Of a DNA stretch of 45,229 bases, positions 28,208 through 37,220 are shown in pieces. The stretch lies in the NCBI GenBank assembly GCA_018992565.1, contig JACVGW010000004.1, positions 1 to 45,229 of the forward strand, in the 5' to 3' direction. Both the position numbers and the translations under genes were made by a program. Under the pieces are notes generated by a model. It was not told the origin of the DNA and ran no database searches. It saw only the letters and a list, made by a program, of their open reading frames with translations. Within the stretch, counting starts at the first letter, position 1; each line of letters begins with the position of its first letter. This stretch comes from Theionarchaea archaeon. GTDB taxonomy: Archaea; Methanobacteriota_B; Thermococci; Methanofastidiosales; SZ-28-30.

Positions 28208-29935
28208 ATGTGTGGAATTGTCGGAATGATTTCCCAGGAAGAGTTCACAACGATAGAGCTGCTCAAGGCATTGAAACGACTGGAGTACAGGGGTTATGAT
28301 TCTGTTGGATATGCAACTGTGGAAGGGATCCTGCAGAAGGATACAGGGGAAATTGATGGCTTTCTCAAGACAGTGCCAGAACACAGGACAAGAGCTGCCA
28401 TTTCCCACACCCGCTGGGCTACTCACGGTGGCGTAACCAAGGAGAATGCCCATCCTCATGCAGCATGTGGCAATCTGTTTTTTATCGTCCATAATGGTAT
28501 TATTGAGAATTATGAACGACTGAGAGATCAATTACATGGTCACAACTACGTATCTGAAACAGATACGGAGATCATAGCTCATTTTATTGAAGAAAAGATC
28601 AGGAATGGGCTCACTGTAAGGGAAAGTATTGAAACATTCATAGCAGAGGCCAAAGGTACCTACGCTGTACTCCTGCTTCCCCGTGGAGAGGAAAAGATCT
28701 ACGCCTTCAAGAAAGATTCCCCTTTGGTCCTGGGTATCGTGCCTGAAGGATTCGTTGTGTCCTCAGATATATATGCCTTCAGTGATAGATCCCAGAAAGC
28801 AATTTTCTTTGAAGACTATGAGATGGCTGAAGTCACGGCCACGGATTATATGTTTTTTAAACATGGGATGCCCATTGCAAAGGAAATCAAAGAATTCAAG
28901 GTCACCTACACAGAAATTAAAAAGGATTTCCCCCACTACATGATAAAAGAAATCCATGAACAGCCGGCGGTGGCAGAACGACTGGTTACTTCCTTGAAAA
29001 CTGACCAGAAACACAAGCTGGACAGACTCTCTGATCTGGTGCGACAGGCGAGAAAAGTTGTTTTTGTGGCTGCAGGCACCAGTTACCATGCATCGCTTCT
29101 GGGAGTGCATTTCTTCCATGAAACGGGGGTAGAAACACAGACTATTATCGCATCTGAATTCAGAAATTATGTAACCTGTGATGAAGACACATTGGTAGTA
29201 GCTATTTCTCAAAGTGGAGAGACCATGGATGTGCTCAAAGCATTAAAGTATGCCAGGGAGCAGGGAGCCAGAATCGCTTCCATTGTCAATGTTCCATATT
29301 CTACCATACAGAGAATGTCTGAATTGTCCCTTGAGATATTGACAGGACAGGAGATTTGTGTGGCCTCTACCAAGACGTATACCAATCAGGTTATTGCCCT
29401 GCTGGCTCTGGCCCAGAAATTCGGGTATGACGTGAACCTGGACACTATCTCCCAGAGAATTAAGGAGTGCATTGACACTCATGAAGGACAGGTGAAAATT
29501 CTGGCCAGAGAACTCCGCGATTGCCAGGACATCTACCTGATTGGCAGGGGACTGTCCTATCCAGTAGCACGGGAATCTGCCCTAAAACTGAAAGAGATCG
29601 CCTACGTACATGCTGAAGGGATGATGGGAGGAGAATTAAAACACGGGACCATAGCCCTTATTGAGGATGGGACTCCCGTCGTATGCTTGATCCCTGACGA
29701 AGACTACGAAATGGAGTCCAATACCAGAGAAGTTCAGGCCCGCGGTGCACGGGCCATCATTATATCAAACAATTCGGAGTTTTCTCCCGACTTTCTGCTG
29801 GAGACCTCCAGTGATGGCAAGTTCGCCATACTGGCCACTGTTGTGGGTCAGATGCTGGCGTACTACATTGCAAAGGAAAGAGGCCTGCCCATTGATAAAC
29901 CGCGAAACCTCGCCAAGAGTGTCACAGTAGAGTAG
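28208..29935 (+). CDS. glmS: Glutamine:fructose-6-phosphate aminotransferase GlmS
   Basis: The protein has 575 residues. The N-terminal glutaminase starts MCGIVGMIS with nucleophile Cys2, followed by RLEYRGYDS and SHTRWATHG. Two SIS isomerase domains follow (VAAGTSYHASLLG, SQSGETMDVLKALK; then GRGLSYPVARESALKLKEIAYVHAEG). The C-terminus ends NLAKSVTVE, as usual for the family. The enzyme makes glucosamine-6-phosphate from fructose-6-phosphate and glutamine, the first step to UDP-GlcNAc. A GGAGG ribosome site precedes the ATG, and its leader carries an inverted repeat. With the GPT gene upstream it supplies the amino sugar for glycan priming. Confidence 0.97.
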   Translation: MCGIVGMISQEEFTTIELLKALKRLEYRGYDSVGYATVEGILQKDTGEIDGFLKTVPEHRTRAAISHTRWATHGGVTKENAHPHAACGNLFFIVHNGIIENYERLRDQLHGHNYVSETDTEIIAHFIEEKIRNGLTVRESIETFIAEAKGTYAVLLLPRGEEKIYAFKKDSPLVLGIVPEGFVVSSDIYAFSDRSQKAIFFEDYEMAEVTATDYMFFKHGMPIAKEIKEFKVTYTEIKKDFPHYMIKEIHEQPAVAERLVTSLKTDQKHKLDRLSDLVRQARKVVFVAAGTSYHASLLGVHFFHETGVETQTIIASEFRNYVTCDEDTLVVAISQSGETMDVLKALKYAREQGARIASIVNVPYSTIQRMSELSLEILTGQEICVASTKTYTNQVIALLALAQKFGYDVNLDTISQRIKECIDTHEGQVKILARELRDCQDIYLIGRGLSYPVARESALKLKEIAYVHAEGMMGGELKHGTIALIEDGTPVVCLIPDEDYEMESNTREVQARGARAIIISNNSEFSPDFLLETSSDGKFAILATVVGQMLAYYIAKERGLPIDKPRNLAKSVTVE

Positions 29936-30000
29936 GCACAGGGGCGTTATGTTCCTGGACAATGAGACCATGAAGTTACCTTACCCTGCCCTACCTAACC

Positions 30001-31554
30001 CTACCCTCCACAGCCACAGCCACCCCCTTCTTGAGAGCTCTGTGTAGGAGGTTCAAGATCAGTTACAGCAGTCCATATAAGAGGAGTGGTGATACCTGAA
30101 TGTGCGTTGACATCCAATTCCTGGGCCACCTTAAACGATTCCATTAAGAGGAGTATGTACCAGCTGAAATCCCTGGAAGCTGCCTGGACCTTCCATTGAG
30201 ATATTCTGCTTTCCGTTCTTGCCAGTTCCTTGATAGTAATTACCAGGCCGCTGGTGAATTCACTCCCCGAATCACTGGGATTCATGTCATCCGCAGGATC
30301 ACAATCGCCATAGGCTGCATCTTTTTCGCCTGCTGCAGCTATCACCAGCTCTGCTTCTGATTTCAACGTGGAGAGTGAGTATCCAGCATGGCAGGTGTCA
30401 AGAATGATATGGATGTGGACTCCGCTGTCAAAAGGTGTGAGAAAGGCAACAAGATCAGTAATGGTGAAAACTTCTTTCTGCACCAAAAACATTCCCTTGT
30501 CCCCATGAGCTGTAATGTAGATTAAGAGAGTCTCGTCAGGGCGCATTATCCGAGACCACGCAACTAAAACCTGTTTGATTTCAGAACTCGTAGAGGCGGA
30601 TTCAGTTGTGAACCCTACAGATACCAGGGCTTCTTGCATCCCCCGCTCATCCTCAGCCATGTCGCTGCCCAGAGGCTGTCCTGAACCCCATCCATTAATG
30701 AGAAGTGCCCTATCCTTCACGTCAGAGTGCCCAACATCGGAACTGACAGAGCCCGCAGGAGATGCGTGAGGCTGCTCGATCCCCGGGTTGTGGACCCAGT
30801 AGGAGGTATCCCAGTAAGATGAAGAATCTACCCAGAGAGGAATCCCATTGAGTACAGGCCACCACCTCTCGCTGTACACATTGCATGCGCCTGTGGCAAT
30901 ACTGTAGAAGATGAACCGGGTTGGATGGGCGAATTTAGCTGCGGGACAATCATCAACCCAGAAAAACCAGGTTTCCTCATTCAAGGAATGGGGAATGAGA
31001 TACGGGAGTTCGGTGACCTTGAGAGGCAGAGCAAGGGGAGCAAAAGGAGCTATCTGATCAGATGGACGAAGAGGAGAAGGCCATAGAAACACCAGGGACG
31101 GTGATGATTCCACAATGGTAGAGACAACCTGTACAGCATCCAGGAGAGAGAGTACATGTTGAAAGTGGTTCTCACAGGCCTCTCTGGTACCCTCTCTATC
31201 TGAACCTGCAAGGACTATGACAACCTGGTCATTCTTCCACGCGTTGAGAGTGACCACCATGGACTGAGAGGTACCCGTTTCACGTGAAGGGAAGATACTC
31301 TCTGTAATAGTCCCCGTATCTGGAGCTTTCACCCCTCCCAGAATAATAATGTAAGCAGCATATCTGTACGCCTGAAATTCTGCAGGACCTACCACAATCA
31401 CCTCTCTCGTTTCCCTCAAATTCTGTATGAAATCACCATTGAGTTCCTTATCAATAGAATTGGCGAGAACAACTACTCTTGAAAGAGAGTCTTCTGCTGT
31501 GAAACCATGTATCAAACTCATGAGCAGGAGCATGACAATAATGAGCGTCTTCAT
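30001..31554 (-). CDS. Secreted caspase/legumain-like cysteine peptidase with Cys-Gly tail
   Basis: The protein has 517 residues. Residues 1-20 are a signal peptide (LIIVMLLLMSLIHGFTA). Residues ~25-130 look like a domain of archaeal S-layer-associated proteins (VVVLANSIDKELNGDFI, YIIILGGVKAPDTGT, QVVIVLAGSDREGT). The peptidase part has the clan CD dyad: His350 in YITAHGDKG and Cys388 in IILDTCHAGYS, each after a hydrophobic strand. The extreme C-terminus is EGGGCGCGG, with two cysteines and no membrane helix, perhaps an attachment or processing signal. A TATA box 24-27 bases upstream fixes the start. It sits next to a MopE-repeat surface protein on the same strand. Substrate unknown. Confidence 0.8.
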   Translation of the reverse strand: MKTLIIVMLLLMSLIHGFTAEDSLSRVVVLANSIDKELNGDFIQNLRETREVIVVGPAEFQAYRYAAYIIILGGVKAPDTGTITESIFPSRETGTSQSMVVTLNAWKNDQVVIVLAGSDREGTREACENHFQHVLSLLDAVQVVSTIVESSPSLVFLWPSPLRPSDQIAPFAPLALPLKVTELPYLIPHSLNEETWFFWVDDCPAAKFAHPTRFIFYSIATGACNVYSERWWPVLNGIPLWVDSSSYWDTSYWVHNPGIEQPHASPAGSVSSDVGHSDVKDRALLINGWGSGQPLGSDMAEDERGMQEALVSVGFTTESASTSSEIKQVLVAWSRIMRPDETLLIYITAHGDKGMFLVQKEVFTITDLVAFLTPFDSGVHIHIILDTCHAGYSLSTLKSEAELVIAAAGEKDAAYGDCDPADDMNPSDSGSEFTSGLVITIKELARTESRISQWKVQAASRDFSWYILLLMESFKVAQELDVNAHSGITTPLIWTAVTDLEPPTQSSQEGGGCGCGG

Positions 31555-31577
31555 CTAAAATGGATGGGAGATTCCAC

Positions 31578-31585
31578 ATTTAAAG
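31578..31585 (-). promoter_or_regulatory. TATA box of the caspase-like gene
   Basis: CTTTAAAT on the minus strand about 27 bases before the ATG at 31554; leaderless spacing. Confidence 0.65.
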
Positions 31586-31636
31586 TTAACGAATACAATG
31601 AAACATCAATAGTCCGGGAGAAGAGTACTCCTCAAC

Positions 31637-33883
31637 TCAAATTACATCCTCCAATCCCAGGGTTTCTTCCTCTCTCTCTTCCTCTTCTTCCCCTGACTTC
31701 CTGAATTTCCAGAAGGATTTCTTCTTTGGCTTTTCTTCTGTGAGTTCTTCCTTCCCTTTTTCTACTTTTTCTTCTTTTACTTCTTTTTCTGCCTCTTCTA
31801 CTTTTTCCTTTTTCCAGAACTGCAGTAATCCTTTCTCCTCTTTTTCCTCAAAGGGGAATTCTTCTTTTATTTCCTTTTCTCCTTCTTCTTTCTCCTTCCT
31901 GAATTTCCAGAAAGGTCTTACCTTTTCCTCAGTAAGAGGTTTTTCAGGGGGAGGTCCTACCTCTTCGCGAATACTGGTCTTCTTCCGTCTGTAGTAGAAG
32001 AATCCACCAAGGGCAATGAGTACCCCACAGATCACTCCCAGAACCAAAATCCTGTACTGCATAAACATGTCAATCAGGTCTGTAATACCAATTCCTCTCT
32101 TGCACGACTCACTCTGTTCACATTGAGGGTCATCGCAGTCTATGAGCCCATTACAATTATTATCCCATCCATCCTCGCAGGTTTCACGTGCTCCAGGGTT
32201 TACATCAGAGCGTCCATCATTACAGTCCGTGGCCAGGGGATACCCATCCCCGTCTGCATCTATCTTGTCTGCACCTATCCCTTCATCTATCTCCCCATCG
32301 CAGTCATTGTCTTTGCCATCATATATCTCTTCTGCTCCCGGGTATACCTTTGGATCTGTGTCATCGCAGTCTGTTCCTCCACACTGGCTAGATACAACAC
32401 CATCTCTATCATTATCAGGGAAGTCCACCAGGCCGTCGCAGTCATTATCCTTTTGATCACACAGCTCCGGAGCACCTCCATATACTGTGGGATCAGCATC
32501 ATCACAATCATCTCCTCCAGCCAGATCAGAATCATGGCCATCCCCATCGCTATCGGGCTTCATGCAGTTAACCACATAAAACCCACAGTCATTTACAGCT
32601 GTTATGGTCACCCCCTCCACCTTAAGAACAGCAGTGATGGCCAGCCTCTCCAGACCTGCACACTTCGCTACCACTGTCAGTCGGTACACCTTGTTGCAGG
32701 CCACCTCCTTGCTTGCAGCCAGAACATATGGTCTCCCACGTGGTGCATAGTCTGTAATAGTCACTATAGCAGTGGGAGCGAAAGAATGAACTACAAAGTA
32801 AACCTGCACAGGCTCTCTATCATTATAGGTGCTGCCACATTTTTTTTCCACCCATATTTCAACATAATCGCAGTCAGTCCCTTCATCTACCAGCCCATTA
32901 CAATCATTGTCCTTCCCGTCACAGATCTCCTGTGCCCCGGAGTGAATACCAGGATCAGTATCATCGCAGTCATCACCACCAACCAGGAGGGAATCATATC
33001 CGTCGCCGTCTGCATCTCTAAGGGTGCAGCTCATGACATGGAAAGCACAATCATCATACAGCGTTGTGGGGGGGTTGCCTGGAAGAGCTGCGGTAATCAC
33101 CAGGAGAACGAGCCCTGCAGGGCACGTTGCATGGGTTCGGGTCTGATATACCTCATTGGGGGCGATCACTCCATCTTTGACCAGCGTTGTAGGGGCTCCC
33201 TGAGTGGGATAGCTCATGAGCGTAACAGTGCAACTCTTCGCAGAGGTACGAACCCGGTAGAAGACCTCCACTGGCTCGCCCTGGGTGTAGAACCCATTGC
33301 ACGTCCTATCCACCCAGACCTCAACATAATCACACCATGATCCCTCATCAATGACCCCATCACAGTCATTGTCCTTCCCGTCACACACCTCAACAGCTCC
33401 AGGGTAGACTGTGGGGTCAGTATCATCACAATCATTGCAATCAGAATACGTATCCCTGTCGTTGTCATTATAACACACACAGCACCCTTCATCCACCAGC
33501 CCATCACAATCATTGTCCTTCCCGTCACACAGCTCCATAGCCCGTGGGTATATGGACCGATCATTATCGTTGCAGTCGTTGCATTCCGGAAAGCTGTCTC
33601 CATCCCTGTCAATACTACACGTGTAACACCCTTCATCTATCTGACCATCACAGTCATTGTCCTTCCCGTCGCACACCTCTTCTGCACCGGGATACACCTG
33701 AGGATCAGTATCGTCACACTCGTTGGCTGCTGAAAATCCGTCACCATCAGAATCTGCATCCGAACCGTCTGCCAGTGAGTATCCCTCCAGTCTTACAGGA
33801 TTGCCTCCGTTAACAGCAGAGACTAGTGCCACAATGAAGAAGAGAATAATCACTGTTCTCAGTGGTGCGTTCCTGGTCATCAT
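31637..33883 (-). CDS. MopE-repeat surface protein with membrane anchor and charged cytoplasmic tail
   Basis: The protein has 748 residues. A signal peptide (TVIILFFIVALVSAVNG) is followed by seven MopE-type modules, each an Asp-rich loop plus CDGKDNDCDG-like core (for example CDDTDPQVYPGAEEVCDGK). MopE of methanotrophs binds copper, and the DxDGDG loops should bind calcium. Two ~100-residue beta domains (starting WVDRTCNGFYTQGEPVEVFY and WVEKKCGSTYNDREPVQVYF) separate modules 3-4 and 4-5. A membrane helix (~608-630) leads to a ~115-residue tail of Lys/Glu repeats with three copies of FWKFRK or LQFWKK. The outside part suggests metal-dependent adhesion or sensing; the tail could bind membrane or a partner. 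The architecture is well supported; the role is inferred. Confidence 0.85.
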   Translation of the reverse strand: MMTRNAPLRTVIILFFIVALVSAVNGGNPVRLEGYSLADGSDADSDGDGFSAANECDDTDPQVYPGAEEVCDGKDNDCDGQIDEGCYTCSIDRDGDSFPECNDCNDNDRSIYPRAMELCDGKDNDCDGLVDEGCCVCYNDNDRDTYSDCNDCDDTDPTVYPGAVEVCDGKDNDCDGVIDEGSWCDYVEVWVDRTCNGFYTQGEPVEVFYRVRTSAKSCTVTLMSYPTQGAPTTLVKDGVIAPNEVYQTRTHATCPAGLVLLVITAALPGNPPTTLYDDCAFHVMSCTLRDADGDGYDSLLVGGDDCDDTDPGIHSGAQEICDGKDNDCNGLVDEGTDCDYVEIWVEKKCGSTYNDREPVQVYFVVHSFAPTAIVTITDYAPRGRPYVLAASKEVACNKVYRLTVVAKCAGLERLAITAVLKVEGVTITAVNDCGFYVVNCMKPDSDGDGHDSDLAGGDDCDDADPTVYGGAPELCDQKDNDCDGLVDFPDNDRDGVVSSQCGGTDCDDTDPKVYPGAEEIYDGKDNDCDGEIDEGIGADKIDADGDGYPLATDCNDGRSDVNPGARETCEDGWDNNCNGLIDCDDPQCEQSESCKRGIGITDLIDMFMQYRILVLGVICGVLIALGGFFYYRRKKTSIREEVGPPPEKPLTEEKVRPFWKFRKEKEEGEKEIKEEFPFEEKEEKGLLQFWKKEKVEEAEKEVKEEKVEKGKEELTEEKPKKKSFWKFRKSGEEEEEREEETLGLEDVI

Positions 33884-33930
33884 GTCAATCTCTCCACGTC
33901 AGCTGTGGTCTCTCTTATGAATAATGAAGT

Positions 33931-33939
33931 ATTTAAAGG
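33931..33939 (-). promoter_or_regulatory. TATA box of the MopE-repeat gene
   Basis: CCTTTAAAT on the minus strand about 50 bases before the start; predicts a ~25-base leader that holds a GGAGA ribosome site. Confidence 0.6.
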
Positions 33940-33969
33940 TTTTGCAACTTTTTCATTAGGACTAACAGG

Positions 33970-34839
33970 TCAGAGTCCCCTGAGATACTCACTCTTCAGG
34001 TTCCCCGTTTTGAGGGCTGTCTTGATCTCCTGGAGTAATCTGGACTTGTCCTGGGGCAGGTCTCCTCCGAGAGGAATGTAGTTTGACGCATGGTTCGACC
34101 TGAACATAGTTGTGCATTCCAGGGACTCTATGAGCCAGTACAGCTCTCTGAGGGTTTCTTCAGGAGCCAGGAGGTGAAATTGACCGTTCCCGTATTCAGT
34201 GTAGAGGTCTGTCCCTTCCACAAGCATGAGGGTGAGTGCTCCCACATAATCGGGACTCATGCTGTTGAGAAGTGATGCTGTCTCTCTCGCATGAGATTCA
34301 GATAGGTCTGGTCCCCCCAGGCCGATGATAATGGTGACTGATAACGGGATTCCTGCTGTAACCACCTTGCTGCCTGCTTCTCGCATTTCATTTCTGGTTA
34401 CACCCTTCCGCACTTTTTCAAGAAGTGACTCCAGTCCTGTTTCCACTCCCAGGTAGATAATTCCCAGTCCGTGATCCTGCAGCATCTGTAACTCATCAAC
34501 AGACTTCTGAAGAAGGTTTTGAGGACATGCATATGCCCCCACCCGTTCCAGGTTAGGAAACTCCTCATAAAGATAATCAAGGGTTTCTATGAACTGACTG
34601 GTTTTCATCACGAGGGCATCACCATCCGCCAGGAAGATACGCCTAACGTTCCTATAGTATGCCTTTGCCACGGCCACATCTTCCTTCAGATTTGCCAGGG
34701 ATTTGATCCTGAATTTCTTGCTCTTGTAGGAACCGCAGAACGTACAGGTGTTGTTCGAGCACCCTATAGTAGCCTGTAAAATGAGACTTCTGGCTTCTGA
34801 TGGAGGTCTCCAGATTGAACCCTCGTACATGGGAACCAT
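33970..34839 (-). CDS. Radical SAM protein
   Basis: The protein has 289 residues from the ATG at 34839. Longer in-frame starts would overlap the divergent GNAT gene, and a TATA box lies 26 bases upstream of this one. The sequence begins MVPMYEGSIWRPPSEARS, then ATIGCSNNTCTFCGSYK holds the iron-sulfur cluster cysteines C27, C32 and C35 (CX4CX2C). SAM-binding segments IFLADGDAL and LGIIYLGVETG follow. This is a common archaeal/bacterial radical SAM subfamily (COG1032-like) without a B12 domain and of unknown substrate. Catalytic class firm, reaction unknown. Confidence 0.88.
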   Translation of the reverse strand: MVPMYEGSIWRPPSEARSLILQATIGCSNNTCTFCGSYKSKKFRIKSLANLKEDVAVAKAYYRNVRRIFLADGDALVMKTSQFIETLDYLYEEFPNLERVGAYACPQNLLQKSVDELQMLQDHGLGIIYLGVETGLESLLEKVRKGVTRNEMREAGSKVVTAGIPLSVTIIIGLGGPDLSESHARETASLLNSMSPDYVGALTLMLVEGTDLYTEYGNGQFHLLAPEETLRELYWLIESLECTTMFRSNHASNYIPLGGDLPQDKSRLLQEIKTALKTGNLKSEYLRGL

Positions 34840-34860
34840 ACTATCAGTACAGAATCGTCC

Positions 34861-34869
34861 TTTATAGAG
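34861..34869 (-). promoter_or_regulatory. TATA box of the radical SAM gene
   Basis: CTCTATAAA on the minus strand 26 bases before the ATG at 34839. Confidence 0.6.
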
Positions 34870-34907
34870 ATTGCTGCAAGAGCCCTGAAAAGCTGGAAAG
34901 GAAACGC

Positions 34908-34914
34908 ATTTAAG
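34908..34914 (+). promoter_or_regulatory. TATA box of the GNAT gene
   Basis: ATTTAAG 25 bases before the ATG at 34936; leaderless spacing. Confidence 0.6.
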
Positions 34915-34935
34915 CATCCATGGGAATACATCTTC

Positions 34936-35472
34936 ATGTACAAAGGAACCAAGGTCAGCTTGCAGTCCCTGGAAAGGAAACACCTTTCCAAGTGTGTAGA
35001 ATGGCTCAATGATCCTGAAGTGACAGAGACACTTTCCATGTCAGAGCCTGTCAGTGCAGAGTCTGAGCAGAGGTGGTTTGACAGCCATCTCAAAGATGAA
35101 CACTCCAAGATCTTGGCCATTGAGACTATGGACGGGGAATACATTGGGAACATCGGACTGCATGATATTGATTTGCACAACAGAAAAGCTGAACTGGGTA
35201 TCTTTATTGGTGAAAAGGAATACTGGGGGAAGGGGTACGGAACAGAAGCAGTTCTTCTGGGGTTGAAATTTGCATTTGAAGCACTGAATCTCAACAGAGT
35301 CTATCTGAGAACATTTCTTGATAATAAAAGAGCCCAAAAGTGCTATGAGAAGGCTGGGTTCAAGAAAGAAGGAATCTTGAGGCAGGATATGTTTAAGAAC
35401 GGTGACTACCTGGATTGTATAGTTTATTCTGTCCTGGTAAAAGAGTACTTCCAAAGAGTGTCTACTGGTTGA
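34936..35472 (+). CDS. GNAT acetyltransferase, RimJ/RimL-SpeG-like
   Basis: The protein has 178 residues and a complete GNAT fold: LQSLERKHLSKCVEWLNDPEV at the start, ELGIFIGEKEYWGKGYGTEAVLL for acetyl-CoA binding (the GKGYGTEA loop), then VYLRTFLDNKRAQKCYEKAGFKKEGILR. It transfers acetyl groups to an amine, such as protein N-termini, spermidine or a small toxin; sequence alone does not decide. It shares a divergent promoter region with the radical SAM gene, and its end overlaps the DUF763 gene by 11 bases in convergent orientation. Confidence 0.92.
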   Translation: MYKGTKVSLQSLERKHLSKCVEWLNDPEVTETLSMSEPVSAESEQRWFDSHLKDEHSKILAIETMDGEYIGNIGLHDIDLHNRKAELGIFIGEKEYWGKGYGTEAVLLGLKFAFEALNLNRVYLRTFLDNKRAQKCYEKAGFKKEGILRQDMFKNGDYLDCIVYSVLVKEYFQRVSTG

Positions 35473-36514
35473 GGGCAGCTATTCTTTTCAGAGCGTGCAA
35501 CTTATCTTTCTTACCCAGGGCAGCCTCCTGGACCACCTGCTTGAGTATTTCTGTGACTTCATCCATGGCCTTCCTTTCTACCGGGAAGGGGACGCCATCT
35601 TTCCCTCCAAATGCAAAGGAGAACTTCACTGGGTCCTTGTGTGAGGGAGATTCACCGAAGGTGAATTCAGAGACCATGGCCAGCCCGCGAATGGTCTTGG
35701 GTCCCATCCCCTTGATGGCGATGAGTTCTTCAAAGGTTTCAGGCTGGGTTTCATATGCTTTCCTGAGGGCATTCCAGTTTATGGACTTGGGCATAACGTA
35801 ACTCTTGATGCCTACGTAGTGGTCCAGTGTTTCCTGATTTTCATGAGCGTAGCGTCTGATTCTCATGGGATTTTCTTTTGCCACATCCAGGGAGACCTTC
35901 CTGCACTCTCTGCTTTCTCTGGCTGTCAAGTCCGTGACTTTGTATGCTTTTTCTCCTGTAATGCCCTTGTGAGGCTCTTCAACAAACTGAGACGGGTTGG
36001 ACCATTGATAGCGGCGGGCATACTTAGTAGCAGGGTTCATTCCCTGCTGTACTACAGTCCAGGACCCTGATTCAGAGAAGAAGAGTGATTGATGGTAGAG
36101 CTGGTGACCATCCTGGACCAGGCAGTTGTCTACCTTTGCTGTCATCTTGGAAGCATGCACCAGGGAGTTGATTTTCCTAGTGGAGAGGTTTAGCTCTTCT
36201 CCTTTCTTGGTGATCTCCTGAGGTATTTTCCGGGATGTCTTCCCTTTTCCTCCCACCACGTTCACTCCTGGAATATCCGCCGATTTGAGGACACCGCATA
36301 GGACAGTCGTCGTGCCGGAACTGTGCCAGTCATATCCCAGGAGACAGCACAGACATTGAAACCACACGGGATCTGCCATCTTCTGTAGAATCCATTCTGC
36401 ATCATACTCTTCACTGAGAATGGCGAATATCTGACTGGCCAGAGCTTTCATTCGAGTGGTCAGCCAGGAGGGTGCCTTCCCATGGTGCAGAGGTAAATCA
36501 GTTGTAGATCTCAT
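35462..36514 (-). CDS. DUF763 protein with helix-hairpin-helix
   Basis: The protein has 350 residues from the ATG at 36514, one base after the pyrE stop and preceded by GGAG. It begins MRSTTDLPLHHGKAPSWL, as DUF763 proteins do. Other family blocks are LGYDWHSSGTTTVLCGVLK, QLYHQSLFFSESGSWTVVQQGM and GITGEKAYKVTDLT. Residues ~268-285 (FEELIAIKGMGPKTIRGLA) form a helix-hairpin-helix that would bind DNA non-specifically. DUF763 occurs in archaea and some bacteria; its activity is unknown, but a nucleic-acid enzyme has been suspected. It is coupled to pyrE, an unusual pairing. Confidence 0.88.
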   Translation of the reverse strand: MRSTTDLPLHHGKAPSWLTTRMKALASQIFAILSEEYDAEWILQKMADPVWFQCLCCLLGYDWHSSGTTTVLCGVLKSADIPGVNVVGGKGKTSRKIPQEITKKGEELNLSTRKINSLVHASKMTAKVDNCLVQDGHQLYHQSLFFSESGSWTVVQQGMNPATKYARRYQWSNPSQFVEEPHKGITGEKAYKVTDLTARESRECRKVSLDVAKENPMRIRRYAHENQETLDHYVGIKSYVMPKSINWNALRKAYETQPETFEELIAIKGMGPKTIRGLAMVSEFTFGESPSHKDPVKFSFAFGGKDGVPFPVERKAMDEVTEILKQVVQEAALGKKDKLHALKRIAALNQ

Positions 36515-36515
36515 G

Positions 36516-37154
36516 TTATACTCCATACGTAGCGATGTACTCATCAAAGGCTTTAACAGTGTGCTGATCGACACACATCTTTCCATTGATGGGATGGGTT
36601 TTCAGATGTGACATGATCTCGGTGATTGTCAGGATGCTGTAGAGGGTGAATCCTTTTTTCTGAAGAACCTGGGATGCTGATTCCCCACTCTCCTCTTTTT
36701 CCTGCCTGTCAACAGCAATGAGAATGCCTCTTGGAACCAAATCTCTTTTGAAATTCGTCAATTTCCCCCAGTTCTCAATTTTGGTTTCTCCTGTGGTTAT
36801 GACGTCATCAATGATAAGGACAGAGTCACCATCTCTGAGATCTCCCACAATAGTCTTCTCTGCCAGATCACCGTAGGTTTTCTCCTGTTTCCGGTCGTAT
36901 CCCCATCTTTTGTTGAGATTATGGGTAGTATAAAGGTAACCGGCAACTAAAGCAGCCAGGGGGATCCCCTTGTATGCAGGTCCATGGAGATAGTCAAAGT
37001 CGAAATTGAGAGTTGAAATCTCCTGCACGTAGGATTGTGCTGTTCTTGCAGCAAATGCGCCTGTATTCAGCGCTCTCCCCATGTTGATAAAATAGGGGGA
37101 TATTCGTCCACTCTTTAGTTTGAAGGTTCCGAACTCTAAAGCTCTTGACTCCAC
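36516..37154 (-). CDS. pyrE: Orotate phosphoribosyltransferase, start unclear
   Basis: The GTG at 37154 gives 212 residues. FKLKSGRISPYFINMG is the substrate loop and VLIIDDVITTGETK the PRPP motif, so this is the pyrimidine enzyme that joins orotate to PRPP. It is longer than bacterial PyrE at the C-terminus, as in the PyrE/UMP-synthase-like branch. Oddly, family-like sequence continues upstream in frame (IDPHKEELIAVLVESRALEFG) as far as a TAA at about 37211, without an ATG, GTG or TTG. A GTG at about 37198, positioned for a leaderless start, is one frame off. A frameshift, sequencing error or rare start codon is possible. Confidence 0.88.
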   Translation of the reverse strand: MESRALEFGTFKLKSGRISPYFINMGRALNTGAFAARTAQSYVQEISTLNFDFDYLHGPAYKGIPLAALVAGYLYTTHNLNKRWGYDRKQEKTYGDLAEKTIVGDLRDGDSVLIIDDVITTGETKIENWGKLTNFKRDLVPRGILIAVDRQEKEESGESASQVLQKKGFTLYSILTITEIMSHLKTHPINGKMCVDQHTVKAFDEYIATYGV

Positions 37155-37220
37155 AAGAACTGCTATCAGTTCTTCCTTATGCGGGTCGATAGGATCACCA
37201 GAGGGAAGTTAGGTTGAAAG

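Noticed and set aside
32123-33340. Long plus-strand open frame opposite the MopE gene
   Set aside because: It arises from the repetitive Asp/Asn/Gly codons read in antisense; the encoded sequence is repetitive and hydrophobic without a promoter.
31637-33883. CRISPR-like array suggested by regular repeats
   Set aside because: Repeats vary at codon level and stay in frame as MopE modules, so they are protein repeats.
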